DNA from: WHSW01 sp963729075
Lineage (GTDB): Bacteria > Actinomycetota > Thermoleophilia > Solirubrobacterales > 70-9
NCBI GenBank assembly: GCA_963729075.1
Contig: CAVSMU010000012.1
Location: 62,001 to 126,000 of the forward strand
Direction of reading: 5' to 3'
Length of the DNA: 64,000 nucleotides
A program made the translations under genes and the position numbers. The notes under the pieces were generated by a model. The model was not told the DNA's origin and made no database searches. It saw only the letters and a program-made list of their open reading frames with translations. Of the stretch, positions 25,668 through 35,842 are shown in pieces; the first letter of the stretch is position 1, and each line of letters opens with the position of its first letter.

Positions 25668-26411
25668 TCAGCAGTCGACCGACTCTGGCACCTCGGCGAC
25701 CGCCTCGGCGGCCTGCTGCTCGGCGACCGCGGCGTCGTACTCCGCGCGCTCCTGCTCGTCGGGGATGCCGTCGGCGTCCTCGTCCGGGTTCGCCGGGTCG
25801 AGGTCCTCGGGCGGCGGCTCGGGCAGGGGCTCGGGCGCGATCGGCTCGGGCGGTGGGGCCTCGGTGCAGGTGGGCGCCGTCGGCGTCGCCTCGACGCTCG
25901 CCTCCGCTTGGCCGGTGTCGGTCTCGGCCGCGGGCGCGCCGCGGGTCTCGGCCTCGGCCTCCGAGGTTGCGCTGCTGGCCTCGACCTCGGCCTCGCTCGT
26001 CGCTTCGCGCACCTCGGTCTCCGTCGGCGTGGGCGTGACCTCGGTCGAGACCACCTCCTTGTCGCCGTCGGGCTGCTCGGGAGCCCCGTACGCGGTCACC
26101 CGGACGCTGTAGGTGCCGGAGCCGACATATGGGACCCATAGCGATGTACCGCCGGGCGCGACGCCGCCGTAGTCGACGACCGAGCCGTCGGCGCGGGTGA
26201 CGGCGGCGCTGTAGCTGGCGGCCTCGGGCAGGGCGTTGTAGGAGACGTCGAGCTTGCAGATGACCTCGTCCGCGAGCGTGCCGCAGGAATCGAGCGCGGT
26301 CGACACTTCGAGCGCCGCGGGACCGCGGGCGGCGTCGGTGGGCTCCATCGCTTTGTCTGCGCTCGCGAGCGCCGGCGTCGATGCGGCCAGCGCGAGCAGC
26401 TCCAGCACCAC
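25668..26411 (-). CDS. Secreted protein with Ser/Thr/Glu-rich middle and calcium-binding-like C-terminus
   Basis: 247 residues from GTG 26411 (GTG 26408 possible) with AGGAGA a few bases upstream. An N-terminal signal peptide (VLELLALAASTPALASA) is followed by a beta-sandwich-like domain with two Cys (SCGTLADEVICKLDVSY). A long low-complexity linker rich in EATSEAE follows, then DPANPDEDADGIPDEQE, a thrombospondin-type-3-like Ca-binding repeat. It ends in SVDC. Likely extracellular; specific role unknown. Confidence 0.6.
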   Translation of the reverse strand: MVLELLALAASTPALASADKAMEPTDAARGPAALEVSTALDSCGTLADEVICKLDVSYNALPEAASYSAAVTRADGSVVDYGGVAPGGTSLWVPYVGSGTYSVRVTAYGAPEQPDGDKEVVSTEVTPTPTETEVREATSEAEVEASSATSEAEAETRGAPAAETDTGQAEASVEATPTAPTCTEAPPPEPIAPEPLPEPPPEDLDPANPDEDADGIPDEQERAEYDAAVAEQQAAEAVAEVPESVDC

Positions 26412-26439
26412 AGCTCGTCTCCTCTTCGACCGTGATCCT

Positions 26440-26459
26440 AACTATTCCCCTCAGGTCAC
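26440..26459 (-). promoter_or_regulatory. Shared motif GTGAC-N3-AGGGGAATAGTT upstream of the secreted-protein gene
   Basis: On the minus strand GTGAC, three bases and AGGGGAATAGTT. The same 17 defined bases recur at 48181-48200 before another membrane-protein gene. A GTTT lies upstream here, so a SigB-like GTTT/GGGAAT promoter is one reading. Confidence 0.45.
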
Positions 26460-26493
26460 ACACGAGAAACTGAGCGACTGCCATGATCAAAAA

Positions 26494-28126
26494 ATGGCCG
26501 TTGGGGCGATGACAAAGCTCTACCGGCGCCTCGGTGGCTGGTATCCGTTCGCCTTCCTCGCCGTCGAATTGCAGTCGGCGCTCGTGATCGTCGCCGGGAC
26601 CCTGGCCCTGTTCACCTTCTATTTCGAGGGCGACTGGGGCGAGTACGCGGCGGTGCTCGCGATCGCCCTCGTGCTCACCGAGGCCGCGATCGTCGCCACG
26701 CTGGTCCGGATTCAGCCGCTGCTGCGCCCGCTGCGGCGTTGGATCGACGGCGAGCGCGACCAGGAGTCCACCGACCGCGCCTGGTCGGCCGCGGTCAGCC
26801 TGCCGCTGCACCTCGTCAAGCGCGACCTGCCGATGCCGGTGCTCGTGACGGTGATCCCGACCTGCGTCGCCGGGATAGTCATCCTCGACCTCGGCTGGCT
26901 GACGCTCATCCCGCTGCTCCTCGCCGCCGCGGTGACCATGGGCTACTCGGCGATGCTCCACTACCTCGCGGTCGAGGCCGGCATGCGCCCGCTGCTGCTC
27001 GACATCAACGCGAACCTCTCGCCGCGCATGTCGGCGGCGGGATTCTGGGCGGTGCCGCTTCGCACCCGGCTGGTCGTCGCGCTGCCGCTGATCAACCTGA
27101 TCACCGGCCTCATCGTCGCCGCACTCACCTCCGGCGGCGGCGGCGGCGCCGCCCTCGGCCTCGACGTGCTGGTGGTGCTGCTGGTCGCGACGACGATCTC
27201 GCTCGAGCTCACCGTGCTGCTCTCGCGCTCGATCCTGTCCCCGCTCAAGGACCTCGAGCGGGGGCTCGAGCGGGTGCGCGCGGGCCAGTACGACGTCTCC
27301 GTGCCCGTGACCACGGGCGACGAGCTCGGCGACCTCGCGGCGACCTTCAACCAGATGGTCGAGGGACTGGCCGAGCGCGAGCGGATCCGCGAGGCGTTCG
27401 GCACCTACCTCGACGAGGAGGTCGCCGAGTACATCCTCTCGGAGGGCTTCACCGAGGAGGGCGTCGAGGTCGAGGTGACGGTGCTGTTCTGCGACGTGCG
27501 CGACTTCACCGCGTTCGCTTCCCGGCGCGACGCCGCAGGAGGTCGTCACGGCGCTCAACCGGCTCTTCGAGGTGATCGTGCCGATCATCGCCAAGCACGG
27601 CGGCCACGTCGACAAGTTCGAGGGCGATGGGCTGCTGGCGGTGTTCGGGGCGCCGGAGCCGTTCCCCGACCACGCCGACCGCGCGGTGAGCGCGGCGTGC
27701 GAGATCGGGGTCGCGATCAACGAGCGCGGCCAGGCCGGCGACCTGCGGCTCGGCGTCGGCGTCAACACCGGCACCGTGATCGCGGGCGCGATCGGCGGCG
27801 CGGGGCGGCTCAACTTCAGCGTCATCGGCGGCGCCGTCAACGTCGCCGCCCGCGTCGAGGCCCAGACGCGCGTGACCGACGACAACATCCTCATCACCGG
27901 CGAGACCTGGACCCGCCTCTCCCACAGGTTCGAGGCCGAGAGCCGCGGCAAGCTCGAGCTGCGCGGGGTGAGCGAGCCGGTGGCGCTCTACGCGCCCAAG
28001 GTCGCCGGGCAGGAGGAGGCGCCGGTCGAGCGCGAGCCGGTCGGCGCACGCGGCGACGGCGCCGGTGACGGCGAGGGCCTCGCCGACGCCCTGCGCCGGC
28101 GGCTCACGCGCCCGATCCGTCGCTGA
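26494..28126 (+). CDS. Membrane adenylate/guanylate cyclase with HAMP domain, frameshifted at about 27525
   Basis: ATG 26494 (ATG 26509 possible). About six membrane helices, then a HAMP-like segment (SPLKDLERGLERVRAGQYD ... DELGDLAATFNQMV). The class III cyclase domain starts TVLFCDVRDFTAFAS with the first metal Asp. A surplus base then shifts to TPQEVVTALNRLFEV, VDKFEGDGLLAVFGAP (second metal Asp) and NFSVIGGAVNVAARVE. The corrected length is 543. The position normally Asp in IGDxVN is Gly, so nucleotide preference is unclear. Probably makes cAMP from an extracytoplasmic cue. Confidence 0.82.
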
Positions 28127-28244
28127 TCCGCCTCCTCACCCTGCTCGTCGGTTGGCGTCCGGCCGCCGCATAAAGATTGCCATAAGAAGTGACGCCGCCG
28201 CGAGGATGACGCTGTAGGCTGCCGCGTCGCGACGGAGGTGTGCA

Positions 28245-29469
28245 GTGACCGCTGATGACATGAGGTCTGGGTGGCCGAACGGCGCGTTGCGGCGTGCCGT
28301 CGTCGGTCGCCGCCCGAATCGGCCGCGTCCTCGGCTGCTCGCGCTCGGGGTGGCGATCGCCGCCTGCGCCGGCGCGCTACTGCTCGCGCCGGCCATGGCT
28401 TCGGCCGCCGCCGACCCGGTCTACGGCATCGTCACCCAGGACGGCGAGTTGCCGCCGCCGGAGGACATGGAGCTGATGCACGAGGGCGGGGTCGAGAGCA
28501 TCCGGCTGATGGCGCACTGGGGCAGCGTCGAGTTCGCCCCGGGAGCGCGCGACTGGAGCTCGCTCGACACCCTCGTGCGGGAGACGACCGCGCGCGGGAT
28601 CCAGCCGCTGCTGTTCCTCTACGGGTCACCGGACTGGGTGGCGCAAGTGGACGGTCGCCAGTGCGCGCTCGACTGCTCGATCATCCCGCCGTCCTCGAAG
28701 CAGACCCGCCAGGCGTTCGCGCAGTTCGCCCATGACGCCGTCGCCCGCTACGGGCCGGGTGGCGACTTCTGGGAGCCGCCGGCCGCACGACCCCAGCCAG
28801 CCGCCGCCCTGTCAGTGCACGTTCGCCCAGCCGGTGCGGGTCTGGCAGGTCTGGAACGAGCAGAACACGCCCAAGTACTACGGCCCGAAGGTAAACGTCC
28901 GCGGGTACGCGAAGCTGGTCAAGGCCGCCGGCCCGGCGATCAAGTCGGCAGACCCCGACGCCGAGGTGATGCTGGGCGGGATGTGGGGCCCCGAGTCGCT
29001 GAAGGAGGGAAACAAACCGCCCCCGGTGACCATCTTCACCGACTACATGAAGCGGTTCTATCGGGTCAAGGGGATCAAGAAGGCCTTCGACTCGCTCGCG
29101 ATCCATCCCTACTCGGCCAACATCAGCGGGATGCTGACCCAGATGCGCGAGGCGCGCAAGGTGGCGAAGGCCAACCACGACAGAAAGGTCCGCCTCTGGA
29201 TCACCGAGATCGGCTGGGCCTCGGGCGGGCCCAGCGACGAGCCCTACGTAGTGGGCGACGTCGGCCAGGCCCAGCAGCTGACCAAGGCCTACGAGAAGCT
29301 CCTGGCGAAACGCGCCGCCTTCAAGCTGCGGGGCATCTACTGGTACACGTGGCGCGACCAACCGGGCGGCGACGCGATCTGCGCGTGGTGCGGGCACGCC
29401 GGGCTTCGCAACGTCGACGGCACGCCGAAGCCCGCCTGGGACGCGTTCGTGAGGGTCGCCTCCGGCTGA
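28245..29469 (+). CDS. Secreted clan-A glycoside hydrolase, frameshifted at about 28785
   Basis: GTG 28245 with GGAGG at 28234-28238. The signal region contains LLALGVAIAACAGALLLAP and cleavage near ASAAADP. The barrel begins YGIVTQDGELPPPEDMELM. A surplus base in GGCCGCACGA shifts the frame; downstream is VWQVWNEQNTPKYY (acid/base Glu after Asn) and LWITEIGWASG (nucleophile Glu), the GH-A pair. Corrected length 407. GH39/GH5-like; substrate not deducible. It acts outside the cell on polysaccharide. Confidence 0.8.
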
Positions 29470-29495
29470 GGGCGCGGCGAATGGCGGCGCGCCTC

Positions 29496-30269
29496 TCAGC
29501 CGCCGGTCGCGCGGGCGTGGACGGCGGTAAACGCGATGGTCTGCGTCCACCAGCTCGGATCGTCACAGGCGGCCAGGAACCGGTCGATGAGCCGGTCGTC
29601 GAGCCTCCCCGAGTCCACGAGCCGGTCGCGTAGCTCGACGATCGTCTGGGTCCAGTAGGCCGCCCACGGAGAGCCGCCGTCATAGACGGCGGTCTCGGCC
29701 GTCCCCGCGACCTGCTCGAGGCCGGCGGCGGCGAGCCGCGGAGCCAGCGTGCGACCCACGTGATAGTCGATCCCCTCGTCGCGCGACCATGCGAGCCACC
29801 CGCTCCAGAACTCTCGTACCTCGGGCGGTTCGGCCACGCTCACGGGCAGGAAGTCCGGCTCGATCAGCAGGATCGAGCCCCCTGGCGCCATGCTGGCGGC
29901 GAGGTTTCGAATCGCCGCCTCGACGTCCGTCACGTGGTGCAGCACCGCCCGCGCGGTCACGAGATCGAAGCCGCCGGGATCGACCGGGCCGGCGACGATG
30001 TCGCCCTGCTTCAGCTCGAGGTTCGGCGCCCGCACGTCGACGAGCGACAGGTCGAGGTCGAAGGCGACCACGTGGCCGCGGGGGCCGACCTGCTCGGCGA
30101 GCCAGGCGGAGATCGAGCCGTTGCCGCAGCCGACCTCGACTGCCCGGGAGCCCGGAGCCACGCCGAGCGACTCGATGTGCCGACGGTGCATCGGGTCGAG
30201 CAGTCGCGACATCAACGCCAGCCGCGCGCCCTCCCCTTCGAGGTGATGGTCCAGGACGTACTCGGCCAT
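29496..30269 (-). CDS. SAM-dependent methyltransferase (class I)
   Basis: 257 residues from ATG 30269. SAM motif I is AVEVGCGNGSISAWL, motif II VVAFDLDLSLVDV, then FDLVTARAVLHHVTD and GGSILLIEPD. This layout is typical of ubiE-like/menaquinone-type methyltransferases acting on small molecules. It is convergent with the glycoside hydrolase and divergent from the CsbD-like gene. Substrate unknown. Confidence 0.85.
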   Translation of the reverse strand: MAEYVLDHHLEGEGARLALMSRLLDPMHRRHIESLGVAPGSRAVEVGCGNGSISAWLAEQVGPRGHVVAFDLDLSLVDVRAPNLELKQGDIVAGPVDPGGFDLVTARAVLHHVTDVEAAIRNLAASMAPGGSILLIEPDFLPVSVAEPPEVREFWSGWLAWSRDEGIDYHVGRTLAPRLAAAGLEQVAGTAETAVYDGGSPWAAYWTQTIVELRDRLVDSGRLDDRLIDRFLAACDDPSWWTQTIAFTAVHARATGG

Positions 30270-30396
30270 GCCGGCGATCCTATGATCCGCAGGGACCTGT
30301 CGGCAAGCCGGCCGCCACGCGCCCGCCGGATATCGCGATCGCAAACGGGTAGGCGCAGCGGACGCTGATTTTCAGACGATTACGAGAGGCAGGCAG

Positions 30397-30906
30397 ATGA
30401 CGAACCCTGAACACCCCGAGAAGACCACCGGCGGCCTCGTCGGCCGGGCCGTGGGCAAGGCGAAGGAGGTCGCCGGCGAGGTGACCCGCAACGAGGACCT
30501 GGCGCGTGAGGGCCGCTTGCAGCAGGCGCAGGGCGAGGCCGCGGAGGACGCGGCCGAGGCCCGCAAGGACGCGGACCAGGCCGCCGCCGAGGCGCGGCTC
30601 GAGGACGAGAAGGCGCACGTCGAGGAGGAGCGCAAGTTGCTCGATACCGAGCTCGCCGAGACGCGGCGCGAGGACGAGATCGACGCTAACCTCCGGCGCA
30701 CCGAGCAGGCCGCCGACCAGCGCGCGGCGGACGAGATCGCCGCTGCCGACTCGGAGCGCCGGGCGCAGGAGACGGTCGCCGAGCGCACAGACAAGCTGGC
30801 CGATGCCGAGCGCCGCGAGCAGGGCCGCGCCGCGCTGGAGCTGGAGGACGAAGCGCGCCAGGCCGAGCTCAGGGCCGAGGCGCTGGACCCGAAGGAGAGC
30901 TCATGA
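30397..30906 (+). CDS. CsbD-like N-terminus with long charged helix; stress-type hydrophilic protein
   Basis: 169 residues. The first ~45 residues (GLVGRAVGKAKEVAGEVTRN) resemble CsbD/LEA-like stress proteins. The remainder is a highly charged Ala/Glu/Arg helix (EDEKAHVEEERKLLDTELAE). It overlaps the next gene by ATGA. Probably a stress-induced soluble protein; the exact role is unknown. Confidence 0.65.
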   Translation: MTNPEHPEKTTGGLVGRAVGKAKEVAGEVTRNEDLAREGRLQQAQGEAAEDAAEARKDADQAAAEARLEDEKAHVEEERKLLDTELAETRREDEIDANLRRTEQAADQRAADEIAAADSERRAQETVAERTDKLADAERREQGRAALELEDEARQAELRAEALDPKESS

Positions 30907-31706
30907 CGATTCAGACACTTCCCAGGACGCTGGTGGCCGGGGCGATCAAGGTCGTGCGGCTGCCCGCGGACCTGGCGCTCGCCTACATCGACGACGGCCC
31001 GTTCGCGACCTCGGCCGGGATCGCGGTCGACCGGGTCGACGCCGCGGTGCGCGGTGCGGCCGGCACCGTGCTGCGCGACGACCAGCTGCGCCGCGACGCG
31101 GACCGCCGGCGCGAGGCGGCGGAAGAGCGCGCCCGCGCGCTGCGGCTGCGAACCGAGGCCGAGAAGCGGACCGACCTCGGCGAGGAGCTCGCCGAGGAGG
31201 CCGAGCGCGAGGCCGAGGAGCGCCGCCGCGAGGCCGAGAAGGAAGCGGAGCGCAAGCGCAAGCAGGCCCGAAGCCGCCGCGCGCAGACGCGCAAGGGCGC
31301 CGAGCGCTCGGCGCAGCGCCGCAAGGAGACCGCGCGCAAGGAGGCGGCGGAGACCGAGGAGAAGATCGAGGACGAGGCCAAGGACGAGCGCGCCGACGTG
31401 CTCGAGGCGCAGTCCGAGGCCCTGGAGGAGCGCGAGGAGGCGCTGACCGCCGCCGACGAGGCGCGGCGGCTCAAGGAGGCGACGGAGCGGGTGAAGGACG
31501 AGCGCAAGGCCGAGGACGCGAAGACCGGGCGCAGCGGCGACGGCGATCGGGGCGTTAACGGCGGGTCGAGCCTCGACCCCTGCCTCGCGCTCGTCAGGCG
31601 GATCGCTGGACAAGGACGGTTGAGATGCCGGCTTGGGTCATCCAAGCGCTGTCTGCGGCAAGAAGGGTCCCGTGGCGCCGAGTCATCGCGGCGATCATCT
31701 GGTTGA
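30903..31706 (+). CDS. LPADLAL-domain protein with long Glu/Arg/Ala coiled coil
   Basis: As sequenced, 267 residues. The N-terminal ~60 residues (VVRLPADLALAYIDDG ... AAGTVLRDDQLRRDADRR) are homologous to the small protein at 38434-38685. A long charged helix follows. The last ~50 residues look like out-of-frame reading and overlap the next gene by 82 bp. One surplus base between about 31500 and 31620 would instead end the protein at 31623, one base before the next ATG. Coupled to the CsbD-like gene. Function unknown. Confidence 0.6.
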   Translation: MTIQTLPRTLVAGAIKVVRLPADLALAYIDDGPFATSAGIAVDRVDAAVRGAAGTVLRDDQLRRDADRRREAAEERARALRLRTEAEKRTDLGEELAEEAEREAEERRREAEKEAERKRKQARSRRAQTRKGAERSAQRRKETARKEAAETEEKIEDEAKDERADVLEAQSEALEEREEALTAADEARRLKEATERVKDERKAEDAKTGRSGDGDRGVNGGSSLDPCLALVRRIAGQGRLRCRLGSSKRCLRQEGSRGAESSRRSSG

Positions 31707-31897
31707 GCACGCGCGGCAGGGAGTATTGGGACCGTCTCACTCCCGACGAGCGGCGAGAGGTCCGCGACCTCGCGGTCAAGTCGAAGGGCAAGAGGGCGAA
31801 CCTCACCGGGAGCGAGCAAGACCGATTGGTGGCTCTGTTCCTGAAGATTCGCCGCGGGCCGGACGACGCCGGCGGCGCGGTGGGAGCGTCGGGCTAG
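31625..31897 (+). CDS. Small basic protein, hypothetical
   Basis: 90 residues from ATG 31625 with AAGGA at about 31611-31615. The N-terminus (MPAWVIQALSAARRVPWRRVIAAIIWL) could be an amphipathic or weak membrane helix. The rest is basic and helical (RLTPDERREVRDLAVKSKGK). It follows the coiled-coil gene on the same strand, and its clean SD argues that the upstream ORF really ends before it. No family recognised. Confidence 0.6.
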   Translation: MPAWVIQALSAARRVPWRRVIAAIIWLSTRGREYWDRLTPDERREVRDLAVKSKGKRANLTGSEQDRLVALFLKIRRGPDDAGGAVGASG

Positions 31898-31977
31898 CTC
31901 GAGACGCGAAGCGCCGCCGCGCCTTCGCCCGCGTGTTGTCCGCTGCCCAGCGCACAGGAGCAGGTAGCGTCTAGGCG

Positions 31978-32742
31978 GTGAGCGCGAAGCGCGGAATCTT
32001 CGTCGCTCCGTTCGACGAGCTGGTCGATCCGAGGACGTTGGCCACGCTCGCCGCGAGCGCCGAGGAGCACGGCTGGGACGGGTTCTTCCTGTGGGACCAC
32101 GTGCGCTACCGACCGCCGGTGCGGGCGGTCGCCGATCCCTGGGTCGCGCTCGCCGCGGTGGCCTTCGACACGGAGCGGATTCGCCTCGGTCCGCTGGTCA
32201 CGCCACTCTCGCGGCGGCGCGTCCATAAGCTCGCGCGCGAGACAGTCACGCTCGACCTGCTCAGCCGCGGCCGTCTCACCCTCGGCGTTGGCCTTGGCAG
32301 CGATCGCAACGACGAGCTGGAACCCTTCGGCGAGGTCGTGGATCCGCGCGAGAGGGCGCGCCTGCTCGACGCAGGACTCGACCGGCTCAGCACCTACTGG
32401 GGCGGCGAGTTCGAGCCGCCGCCCGTGCAGTCGCCCCGGATCCCTGTGTGGGTAGCCGCCCGCTGGCCCAACCGCCGGCCCCTGCGCCGGGCGGCCCGCT
32501 GGGATGGACTTTTCCCCATCGACCTGCCCGGCCCCGAGGCGCTGACGGAGCTCCGTCAGGAGCTTCGCGGGCTTCGGACCGAGGCGGGGCGGAACGGACC
32601 GTTCGACCTCGTTGTCGATCTTCCCGCCGGCTCGGCGATTGGCCCGTGGGAGCAGGCCGGCGCGACCTGGATCCTCGCGGACTTCGGGCTCCAGCCCCGA
32701 GAGCGCGAGGTGCGCGAGACGATCGAGGCCGGCCCGCGCTAA
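31978..32742 (+). CDS. Luciferase-like (LLM) flavin/F420-dependent oxidoreductase
   Basis: 254 residues from GTG 31978; TAGCGT shortly upstream suggests a leaderless mRNA. The family block EEHGWDGFFLWDHV, TERIRLGPLVTPLSRRRVHK, LDLLSRGRLTLGVGLG and IPVWVAARWPNRRPLRRAA are all characteristic. Actinobacterial members commonly use F420 rather than FMN, but the cofactor cannot be settled here. It stands alone between unrelated genes. Confidence 0.85.
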   Translation: MSAKRGIFVAPFDELVDPRTLATLAASAEEHGWDGFFLWDHVRYRPPVRAVADPWVALAAVAFDTERIRLGPLVTPLSRRRVHKLARETVTLDLLSRGRLTLGVGLGSDRNDELEPFGEVVDPRERARLLDAGLDRLSTYWGGEFEPPPVQSPRIPVWVAARWPNRRPLRRAARWDGLFPIDLPGPEALTELRQELRGLRTEAGRNGPFDLVVDLPAGSAIGPWEQAGATWILADFGLQPREREVRETIEAGPR

Positions 32743-32908
32743 AGCGCCGCCCGGCTGGTAGGGGCCTTGGCATCCGGCCATGCCAGCCGAATAGGCGCTA
32801 CCAGTCGCCGGGAACCGTCGCGGGTGGCGCGTACGGTAGACACGGGGACAAGGCGGACCGGAACCCCTGCAACCGGGTCGGCACCTTCATGTAAAAATCG
32901 GCATCGCT

Positions 32909-35300
32909 GTGGGCAGGAGAGCCGGGATCGCGTTCGTGGTCGTCGTGGGCGCCGCGCTCTGCCTTGCCCCGGCGGCGAGCGGCGCGAGGCTGAAGGCGAA
33001 GATCACCCGCAGCGCCCACGGCATCCCGAACATCGAGGCGAAGAACTTCGAGAGCCTCGGCTTCGGCTACGGCTACGCGTTCGCCGAGGACAACATCTGC
33101 ACGATCGCCGACTCCTACGTCACGACGAGCGCCCAGCGCTCGCGCTTCTTCGGCCCCGACGCCCGAAGCCCCGAGGGCGACCCGAACCTCAACGCCGACC
33201 TCTTCTACCAGCGGGTCATCGACCGCGGCATCGTCGAGGGCCTGGTCGCCCAGGAGCCGCCGCTCGGCCCGCGAAACGCGGTGCGAAAGGCCGTCGCCGG
33301 CTACGTCAAGGGCTACAACAAGTACCTCGCGAAGACCGGGGTCGAGAACATTCCCGACCCGCGCTGCGCCGGCGCCGAGTGGGTGCGCCCGATCACCGAG
33401 ATCGACGTCTACCGGCGCTTCTACGAGCTCGCGCTCTACGCGAGCAGCGGGGTGGCGATCAGCGGCATCACCAACGCCCAGCCGCCCGCGCCCGCGGCCG
33501 GCGCGGCGGCGTTTGAGCGCGATCGCGCGGCGGCCGCGCAGGTCACCCCGGCCGAGCGCGACGGGATCGCGAAGCTCGGCGAGGCGCTCGACTTCGGCGG
33601 CGAGATCGGCTCCAACGCCTGGGCGCTGGGCAGCGAGGCGACGAAGTCCGGCGGCGGGATGGTGCTCGGCAACCCGCACTTCCCGTGGACGGGCCCGCGG
33701 CGCTTCTACCAGTCGCATCTGACGATCCCCGGAAGGATGAACGTCTCCGGCGCGAGCCTGTACGGCGTGCCGGTGATCAACATCGGCCACACCGCGAAGC
33801 TCGCCTGGAGCCACACGGTCTCGACCGCCTTCCGCTTCGTCCCCTACCAGCTCCAGCTCGACCCCAGCGACCCGACCCGCTACATGGTCGGCGGCGAGTC
33901 GGTGCCGATGGACCGCGACCAGGTCACGGTCCAGGTGCGCCAGCCCGACGGCACGATCGCGCCGGTGACGCGCACGCTCTACAGCACCCGCTACGGCCCG
34001 ATCACGACCTCGATCCGCGGTCAGAACGTGTTCGGCTGGACCGACAGCACCGCCTTCGCGCTCTGGGACGCAAACGCCGAGAACTACGGCCGGCTGCTCA
34101 ACCACTTCTACGAGACCAACCTCGCGCAGTCGACCGATGAGCTGCTCGAGATCCTGCAGAAGTACGAGGGGATCCCGTGGGTGAACACGATCGCCGCCGA
34201 CAGCAAGGGGCGGACGCTCTACGCCGACATCGGCTCGATCCCCAACGTCCCCAACTCCAAGGCGACCGGCTGCTCGAGCGCCTTCGGTCAGGTGACGCTG
34301 CCGATGCTCGGCCTGCCGACGCTCGACGGCTCGCGCCCGGAGTGCGCGCCCGAGCAGGCGCCGGACGCGCTCTCGCCGGGGATCTTCGGCAGCTCGTCGC
34401 TGCCGCTGCAGCAGCGCAGCGACTACGTCGCCAACAGCAACGACTCCTACTGGCTCACCAACCCCGAGCAGCCGCTCGAGGGCTTCCCGCGGATCGTGGG
34501 CGACGAGCGCACGCAGCGCTCGCTGCGGACCCGCCTCGGGCTGAAGATGATCGAGCAGCGCCTGGCCGGCACCGACGGCCTGCGCGGCAACATGTTCACC
34601 CGCAACCAGGTCCGGCGGCTGGTGTTCCAGGACCGCCACTACGGCGGCGAGCTGTGGCGCGACCAGCTGGTGGCCTACTGCAACGCGCACCCGACGATGG
34701 TCGGCGCGAGCGGGCCGGTCGACGTCAGCGCGGCGTGCCCCGTGCTCGCCGGCTGGGACCTGCGGGTAAACAACGACAGCCGCGGCGCGCTGTTGTTCCT
34801 GCGCTTCATCGCCCGCGGGGGCGGGCGGTTCTCGCAGCCGTTCGACGTCGGCGATCCCGTCAACACCCCGGCCGGGCTCGACACCGCCACCGTCGACGCG
34901 GCGCTCGCGAACGCGGTCACCGACCTGCAAGGGGCGAACATCCCGCTCGACGCGGCGTACGGCGACTACCACTACGAGCTGCGCGGCGAGGAGCGGATCC
35001 CGATCCCCGGCGGCCCCGGCACCCAGGGGGTCTTCAACGCGATCGACGCCCGCTGGGATCCCGCCGCCGGCTACAACGACGTCACCGACGGCTCGAGCTT
35101 CGTGATGGTCGCCTCGTTCGAGGGCGGCTGCGTGCGCGACCGCACGATCCTCACCTACTCGCTGTCGGAGAACCCGGCCTCCGAGTTCTACGGCGACCAG
35201 ACGCGGATGTTCTCGGAGAAGCGGTGGAACAACCCGCCGTTCTGCCGCAACGCAGGTCGAAGAGGCCGCCGAGAGCGTCAAGGTGCTGCGGGGCCGTTAG
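32909..35300 (+). CDS. Penicillin-acylase-family Ntn hydrolase (acyl-homoserine-lactone/aculeacin acylase type), frameshifted at about 35252
   Basis: Signal peptide (residues 1-26, ending AASGARL), then an alpha-subunit region and the autocatalytic site at S235 in GSNAWALG, which would be the N-terminal nucleophile of the beta chain. GNPHFPW and YVANSNDSYWLTNP are other conserved blocks. A surplus base in AACGCAGG at about 35252 diverts the frame; corrected, it ends VKVLRGR at 35300 (796 residues). Secreted amidase on N-acyl compounds such as lactones, lipopeptides or beta-lactams. Substrate unproven. Confidence 0.85.
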
Positions 35301-35326
35301 CGGCCGGGCGATACGGGTCTCGCTGG

Positions 35327-35842
35327 TCAGTCGCCCAGCTTGGCCCGCTCGAGCAGCCGGCGCAGCGTCGGCAGGTGGAGCAGGTCCTTCTCTCGGCCGG
35401 TGGCCTCCTTCGAGCGGATCACGTCGGCGAGCGAGGCGACCGGGATCTCGAGCGTCTCGGTGATCAGCTCACGGGTGGCGCCGCGGCGAAGATCCCGATA
35501 GCCCTGGGTGCCGTCGGGGACCAGGCAGATGTCGAGGTTGCCGTGCTTCGTCGTCAGCGCAAGCGTCTGGAACCGGTCGAGCGCTGCGGGGTCGAGCTCG
35601 AGCGCGGGCAGGTCGGCGGCCGACTCGGCGTCGACCCTGACCGCGGCCTCGAGCTCCTCGAGTGCGGCGGAGAGCCGTCGCAGGTTGAGCTCCGAGCGCT
35701 CCGGGGTGACGTCGACGTCCGTGGTGTCGTAGGGCGAGCCCCGCAGCATCGCCGCGAACCCGCCGATGACCACGTAGCGGACCCCGTGCCGCTCGAACAC
35801 CTCGAGCAGTCGGTCCGGCTCGTAGGGGACGAAGGCGGTCAC
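35327..35842 (-). CDS. Nucleotidyltransferase-fold protein (possible toxin of an XRE/NTase pair)
   Basis: 171 residues from GTG 35842, overlapping the upstream stop (GTGA). YVVIGGFAAMLRGSPYDTTDVDV is the minimal nucleotidyltransferase signature (quoted over 20 only by parts: GGFAAMLRGS and TTDVDV with the metal DxD). The C-terminus carries LADVIRSKEATGREKDLLHL, seen in AbiEii/MNT-like proteins. Paired with an XRE regulator in the classic antitoxin-first order. It could modify tRNA or protein with nucleotides; the toxin role is inference. Confidence 0.7.
   Translation of the reverse strand: MTAFVPYEPDRLLEVFERHGVRYVVIGGFAAMLRGSPYDTTDVDVTPERSELNLRRLSAALEELEAAVRVDAESAADLPALELDPAALDRFQTLALTTKHGNLDICLVPDGTQGYRDLRRGATRELITETLEIPVASLADVIRSKEATGREKDLLHLPTLRRLLERAKLGD

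Noticed and set aside
24624..26141. 505-codon plus-strand open frame
   Set aside because: Shadow of the MFS and secreted-protein genes; low-complexity Glu/Arg/Gly composition only.
32798..35281. 827-codon open frame on the minus strand opposite the acylase
   Set aside because: High-GC shadow of the penicillin-acylase gene; residue composition is Ala/Arg/Val-biased and no motif is present, while the plus frame has all acylase motifs.
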